The notes under the pieces were generated by a model. It was given only the letters and a program-made list of their open reading frames with translations, was not told the origin of the DNA and did no database searches. The translations under genes were made by a program, and so were the position numbers. Of a stretch of DNA of 9,590 nt, positions 6,599-9,590 are shown piece after piece; the first letter of the stretch is position 1, and each line of letters opens with the position of its first letter. The DNA comes from JAGXLC01 sp964472385 (GTDB lineage: Bacteria; Bacteroidota; Bacteroidia; Bacteroidales; UBA12077), in NCBI GenBank assembly GCA_964472385.1, contig CAYYLT010000129.1, forward strand, positions 1-9,590. The letters run 5' to 3'.

Positions 6599-8377
6599 AT
6601 GGAAAAACAGCTAAACATAAAAGGATGTGAATTTCTGACCAAAAATACCGAAGCCAGTGAAATTTTCATCCCCGAAGAGTTTGACGAAGAGCAAACCATG
6701 ATCGCCCAGACCTGCCAGGATTTTCTTGAAACAGAGGTTTTTTGTAACCTCGATCGGATAGACCACAAAGAAGAAGGTTTGATGAGAAGCATCCTGGAAA
6801 AATCAGGAGAACTAGGCCTTTTGGGCATTTCTGTCCCGGAAGAATATGAAGGATTTGGCCAGTCGTTTCTTACCTCCATGTACGCAGCAGAAGTGCTCGG
6901 TGCCGGATCTTCCTTTTCTGTGGCCTATTCAGCACATACCGGCATCGGTACCCTACCAATCGTATATTACGGCAGCGAAGAACAAAAACAAAAATATCTG
7001 CCCAAACTGGCTTCCGGCGAATACATGGCTTCTTTCTGCCTGACAGAACCCGGTGCCGGATCCGACGCCAACGCCGGAAAAACCAAAGCTGTGCTCTCTG
7101 AGGATAGCAAACACTATATCCTTAACGGACAGAAAATGTGGATCACCAACGGCGGGTTCGCCGATATTCATGTGGTATTTGCCAAGATAGAAGGTGACCG
7201 CATCCTCAGCGCATTTATCGTAGAAGGCAATTCCCCCGGGATAGAGATCAATCCGGAAGAAGAAAAAATGGGCATCAAAGGTTCTTCCACCGTACAAATA
7301 TTTTACAACGACGTAAAAGTGCCCGTGGAAAACCTCCTCGGCAGAAGAGGCGAAGGATTTCGCATTGCACTCTATATACTTCACATGGGACGTATAAAGC
7401 TGGGCGGCAACGTTATAGGTGCTGCCAAACGCGCCATAAGCCAGTCGGTAAACTACAGCAACGAAAGAAAACAATTCGGTAACCTTATATCCAATTTCGG
7501 CTCTATCCAACACAAACTGGCTGAGCTGGTGATCAATAGCTTTACCAATGAATCGGCAGTTTACAGAGCCAGCAAGAATGTTGATGAAGCCATTGACCTC
7601 TATATGGAAGAAGGAATGGAATATGGCAAAGCAAGTACCGAAGCTTTCGTCCAGTATGAGGCAGAAGCAGCTATACTAAAGGTGTATGGCTCCGAAACGC
7701 TGGATTATATCGTGGATGAAATGGTACAGATCATGGGAGGCATGGGTTTCTCATCGGAAATGCCCGCCGACAGAGCTTACAGAGATTCCCGGATCAACCG
7801 GATCTTCGAAGGAACCAACGAAATCAACAGACTGTGGATATCCGACACGGTTGTGAAACGAGGCCATAAAAAGCAAATCAGCATCTTTGAACAGGCCGAG
7901 GAAATCCTAAAAGAAATCAGCAACCTGAAAGCATATAAAACCCAAGGCTATTATGAAGATAAAACACATTATATCAACAACTTCAAAAAGACAGCCCTGA
8001 TCATCATCCAGGCTGCTTCAAATAAGTTCGGACGTAAGATGGCCCATGAACAGGAAATTCTCAATAATCTGGCCGATATCGTTACCCTTACTTACGTGGC
8101 AGAATCCACCATGCTGCGTGTTAATAAACTGGAATCCATAGAAACACCGGTCGATCAGGAATATTATCGTGATATCCTCGATGTATTCGTGCTGGACACT
8201 GCCGATAAAATCCGTAAATATGCGCTCGATACCATCTACGCCCTTGACGCGGAAGAGGATATTAACAAATACGCCCAAGCCATTGATTATTATACCGCAT
8301 TACCACGGTTCAACACAAAAGCAGCCCGCAGAAGAATCGCCGGTAAGCTGATCGAAGAAAACCAGTATTGCTTTTGA
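6599..8377 (+). CDS. Acyl-CoA dehydrogenase, VLCAD-like with C-terminal extension
   Basis: A 592-residue FAD enzyme that desaturates acyl-CoA at the alpha-beta bond and hands electrons to EtfAB. Classic dehydrogenase regions are complete by about residue 420: FCLTEPGAGSDA (146-157, family signature 1), KMWITNGGFAD (179-189), a flavin-binding region around GRRGEGF (248-254), RKQFG (290-294) and QIMGGMGF (377-384) running into RIFEGTNEI (401-409). E404 is in the place of the catalytic base of medium- and very-long-chain enzymes. About 170 extra helical residues (420-592) follow, as in VLCAD/ACAD9-like proteins, which points to longer acyl chains, although the substrate cannot be read directly. 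The ATG follows an A-rich 16-nt gap without Shine-Dalgarno. It is the last gene of the operon; hydratase, hydroxyacyl-CoA dehydrogenase and thiolase genes are absent here. Confidence 0.93.
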   Translation: MEKQLNIKGCEFLTKNTEASEIFIPEEFDEEQTMIAQTCQDFLETEVFCNLDRIDHKEEGLMRSILEKSGELGLLGISVPEEYEGFGQSFLTSMYAAEVLGAGSSFSVAYSAHTGIGTLPIVYYGSEEQKQKYLPKLASGEYMASFCLTEPGAGSDANAGKTKAVLSEDSKHYILNGQKMWITNGGFADIHVVFAKIEGDRILSAFIVEGNSPGIEINPEEEKMGIKGSSTVQIFYNDVKVPVENLLGRRGEGFRIALYILHMGRIKLGGNVIGAAKRAISQSVNYSNERKQFGNLISNFGSIQHKLAELVINSFTNESAVYRASKNVDEAIDLYMEEGMEYGKASTEAFVQYEAEAAILKVYGSETLDYIVDEMVQIMGGMGFSSEMPADRAYRDSRINRIFEGTNEINRLWISDTVVKRGHKKQISIFEQAEEILKEISNLKAYKTQGYYEDKTHYINNFKKTALIIIQAASNKFGRKMAHEQEILNNLADIVTLTYVAESTMLRVNKLESIETPVDQEYYRDILDVFVLDTADKIRKYALDTIYALDAEEDINKYAQAIDYYTALPRFNTKAARRRIAGKLIEENQYCF

Positions 8378-8378
8378 T

Positions 8379-8421
8379 GGGATACGGTTGTGCCCGGTTA
8401 ATGATACTGCAACGATATCCC
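8379..8421 (+). other. Post-stop imperfect hairpin after the acyl-CoA dehydrogenase gene
   Basis: GGGATA (8379-8384) pairs with TATCCC (8416-8421). After two mismatches GTTG (8387-8390) pairs with CAAC (8410-8413). The stem begins two bases after the TGA stop codon. No U-tract follows, so it is more likely a 3'-end stabilising structure or part of a larger 3' fold than a terminator by itself. Confidence 0.4.
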
Positions 8422-8424
8422 AAT

Positions 8425-8484
8425 GGTGTTACCCCGGCTGGCTTGGATTATATTTGATAATCTTTTAGCCTGCTGAATAACACC
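8425..8484 (+). other. Nested three-tier hairpin in the operon 3' region
   Basis: Three perfectly complementary segments nest inside each other: GGTGTTA (8425-8431) with TAACACC (8478-8484), GGCT (8440-8443) with AGCC (8467-8470), and GATTAT (8446-8451) with ATAATC (8457-8462) around the loop ATTTG. All arms are in register for one continuous fold. The same AGCC can instead pair with a downstream segment to make a terminator-like stem. It is a candidate structured 3' UTR or small RNA. Confidence 0.45.
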
Positions 8485-8508
8485 GTCTCCTTAAAATCCA
8501 GGCTTTTT
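8467..8508 (+). terminator. Possible weak intrinsic terminator of the etf operon
   Basis: AGCCTG (8467-8472) and CAGGCT (8499-8504) are perfect complements, and the right arm runs into a five-T tract (8504-8508). The loop is 26 nt, long for an efficient terminator, and the left arm overlaps the nested hairpin at 8425-8484, so the two folds exclude each other. This is the best plus-strand terminator candidate after the operon. Confidence 0.35.
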
Positions 8509-8645
8509 CTCATTAATCGTATACACAATATCAATATAAATATAAATAATTAATTTTAAAGAACTTACTTTTTTTAGGTATAGGGGAGGCCAAAAGTCCT
8601 TTGGGTACTTCGTGCATTCCTGTGCGTGCCTTGAAGGTGTAATAT

Positions 8646-8680
8646 CAGGTTGCCATAGGTGAATCACGCCACTTAACCTG
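8646..8680. other. Hairpin CAGGTT/AACCTG downstream of ftsE
   Basis: CAGGTT (8646-8651) and AACCTG (8675-8680) form a perfect 6-bp stem. Inside it GGTG (8658-8661) can pair with CAC and CC (8665-8670) around one bulged G, giving a second tier. It lies about 50 bp beyond the ftsE stop codon and would be in its 3' UTR. No U-tract follows on the minus strand, so a Rho-independent terminator is not supported. Confidence 0.35.
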
Positions 8681-8728
8681 TCTTGTTATTTAGCGATAAT
8701 CAGGGTTCATATAATTAAATACTATCTA

Positions 8729-9433
8729 TCAGGTATTAAGCGAACTGAAATCAATCTCCTCGGCTTTGCCGGTGTCTTCAATCTTACCATGCTCAAATTT
8801 TAACGTTCGTGCTTCGAACTTTTTAACCAGCTCATAAGCATGGGTGGCCATAATGATGGTTTTCCCATTGGCATGGATCTCCAATAGCAACATCAATAAA
8901 TCTTCAGAAGTCTCCGGATCCAGATTACCCGTAGGTTCATCCGCCAGAATAATAGGCGGATCATTAAGCAAAGCCCGCGCTATGACTACCCGCTGTTGTT
9001 CACCCCCCGATAATTGATGGGGAAACTTATAGCCTTTATAAGTCAATTGAACCATCTCCAATACCTCCTCAATGCGAATCCGGATATCCTGTTTGTTTTT
9101 CCAGCCTGTTGAACGCAATACAAATTGAAGATTATCATATACCGACCGGTCTGAAAGCAGCTTAAAATCCTGAAAAACAATCCCCAAATTTCTCCTTAAA
9201 GCGGGAATGTGTTTCTTTTTCAAGTTTTTCAAATTGAAATCCAAAACATATCCGGTACCTTCATGCAGGGGAAGTTCAGCATTGATCACTTTGATTAACG
9301 TAGTCTTACCGCTTCCCACGCGACCTACAAAATAAATGAATTCATTCTCATAAATGCTCAGATGTATATCCTTGAGAATCAGATTATCATTCTGATAAAT
9401 TCTTGCCGATTCAAATTTAATGACCTCATTCAT
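8729..9433 (-). CDS. ftsE: Cell-division ABC ATPase FtsE
   Basis: A 234-residue cytoplasmic ABC ATPase that, with the membrane protein FtsX, drives periplasmic peptidoglycan hydrolase activation at the division site. All nucleotide-binding motifs are intact: Walker A GRVGSGKTT (37-45), Q-loop Q88 in VFQDFKLL, signature LSGGEQQR (141-148), Walker B IILADEP (161-167) with catalytic E166, D-loop NLD (170-172) and switch H198. VFQDFKLLSDRSVYDNL and LADEPTGNLDP are typical of FtsE among the related MacB/LolD-type ATPases, and the Walker A variant GRVGSGK is one I associate with Bacteroidota FtsE. The ATG at 9433 is preceded by AAGGGG, a possible weak ribosome-binding site, and by a -7-like box at 9474-9481. 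ftsX is not downstream; it must be elsewhere or beyond the right edge. Confidence 0.88.
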   Translation of the reverse strand: MNEVIKFESARIYQNDNLILKDIHLSIYENEFIYFVGRVGSGKTTLIKVINAELPLHEGTGYVLDFNLKNLKKKHIPALRRNLGIVFQDFKLLSDRSVYDNLQFVLRSTGWKNKQDIRIRIEEVLEMVQLTYKGYKFPHQLSGGEQQRVVIARALLNDPPIILADEPTGNLDPETSEDLLMLLLEIHANGKTIIMATHAYELVKKFEARTLKFEHGKIEDTGKAEEIDFSSLNT

Positions 9434-9473
9434 ACAATCCCCTTTTTATGGCAAACTATTTGTTTATACATAA

Positions 9474-9481
9474 CAAATGTA
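9474..9481 (-). promoter_or_regulatory. Candidate Bacteroidota -7 box for ftsE
   Basis: On the minus strand this reads TACATTTG, an exact match to TAnnTTTG. Initiation a few bases downstream would give an ftsE leader of about 35 nt. No TTTG is visible at the normal -33 distance (around 9501-9504); instead a perfect inverted repeat starts at 9506, where a regulator could act on the promoter. Confidence 0.4.
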
Positions 9482-9505
9482 GCGAAAAAATAAAATATTA
9501 CGGGA

Positions 9506-9527
9506 AATTAACAGTTAAATGTTAATT
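9506..9527. promoter_or_regulatory. Perfect inverted repeat upstream of ftsE (operator-like)
   Basis: AATTAACA (9506-9513) and TGTTAATT (9520-9527) are perfect inverted arms of 8 bp around GTTAAA. The spacing and size fit a dimeric helix-turn-helix binding site. It lies just upstream of the candidate ftsE -7 box, over the expected -33 region. AT-rich DNA yields such dyads by chance more often than average, so the call is tentative. Confidence 0.4.
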
Positions 9528-9590
9528 AAAAGGTGGATTATAATCTGTTCATTTCAGTGATTTATTATAATTTTAACGGAAATTCAATAT

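Larger units (their letters stand above)
8378..8728. other. Convergent intergenic region with several hairpins, no credible gene
   Basis: This 351-bp spacer separates the 3' end of the acyl-CoA dehydrogenase gene from the 3' end of ftsE. No open frame with recognisable content was found. From left to right it holds a long imperfect hairpin (8379-8421), a nested hairpin overlapping a possible terminator (8425-8508), a very AT-rich stretch (about 8510-8575), and a GC-richer block (about 8577-8700) with a CCAAA/TTTGG stem (8590-8604) and a CAGGTT/AACCTG stem (8646-8680). Confidence 0.65.

Noticed and set aside
8169..8351. Short frame near the end of the acyl-CoA dehydrogenase gene
   Set aside because: Fully inside a well-supported coding sequence and without recognisable domain content.
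8378..8728. Known riboswitch or tRNA in the convergent spacer
   Set aside because: The hairpins do not match any riboswitch core or tRNA cloverleaf that I can recognise, and no T-loop consensus is present.

Overview
The window looks like chromosomal DNA of a Bacteroidota bacterium (probably Bacteroidia, low-to-middling GC). The five plus-strand genes start after A/T-rich leaders without a convincing Shine-Dalgarno. Exact matches to the Bacteroidota -7 promoter box (TAnnTTTG) precede cstA and ftsE and also occur between cstA and etfB. The protein set (short CstA, EtfB/EtfA, a split ETF:quinone oxidoreductase, a VLCAD-like acyl-CoA dehydrogenase, and a Bacteroidota-type FtsE) fits that phylum. 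No mobile element, phage, defence locus, tRNA or rRNA was seen.

Layout. Positions 1-130 hold two copies of a 64-bp-period tandem repeat that may continue beyond the left edge. cstA (176-1909, minus) encodes a membrane nutrient transporter. A divergent intergenic region of about 560 bp (1910-2472) carries a shared dyad element near both transcription units, a GC-richer hairpin-forming block, and a terminator-like hairpin directly before etfB. From 2473 to 8377 a plus-strand operon runs etfB, etfA, a membrane cytochrome b/dicluster Fe-S protein, a CCG-domain protein and an acyl-CoA dehydrogenase. A 351-bp spacer (8378-8728) without a credible gene but with several hairpins follows. The minus-strand ftsE (8729-9433) has a promoter-like upstream region that includes a perfect 8-bp inverted repeat.

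How the genes work together. The dehydrogenase would oxidise acyl-CoA and reduce the EtfAB flavoprotein. EtfAB would pass electrons to the cytoplasmic CCG protein and then through the two [4Fe-4S] clusters and probable haems of the membrane subunit into the menaquinone pool. This is a self-contained acyl-CoA-to-quinone conduit that couples fatty-acid (or other acyl-CoA) oxidation to respiration. The divergent cstA imports pyruvate or peptides in characterised relatives, so both units could belong to a carbon-limitation response; the shared intergenic element hints at this but does not prove it. ftsE (cell division, peptidoglycan remodelling) is unrelated and is not followed by ftsX.

Most of the window is recognisable housekeeping or respiratory metabolism. 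The parts worth a second look are the regulatory intergenic sequences and the divergent cofactor motifs in EtfB and the CCG protein.
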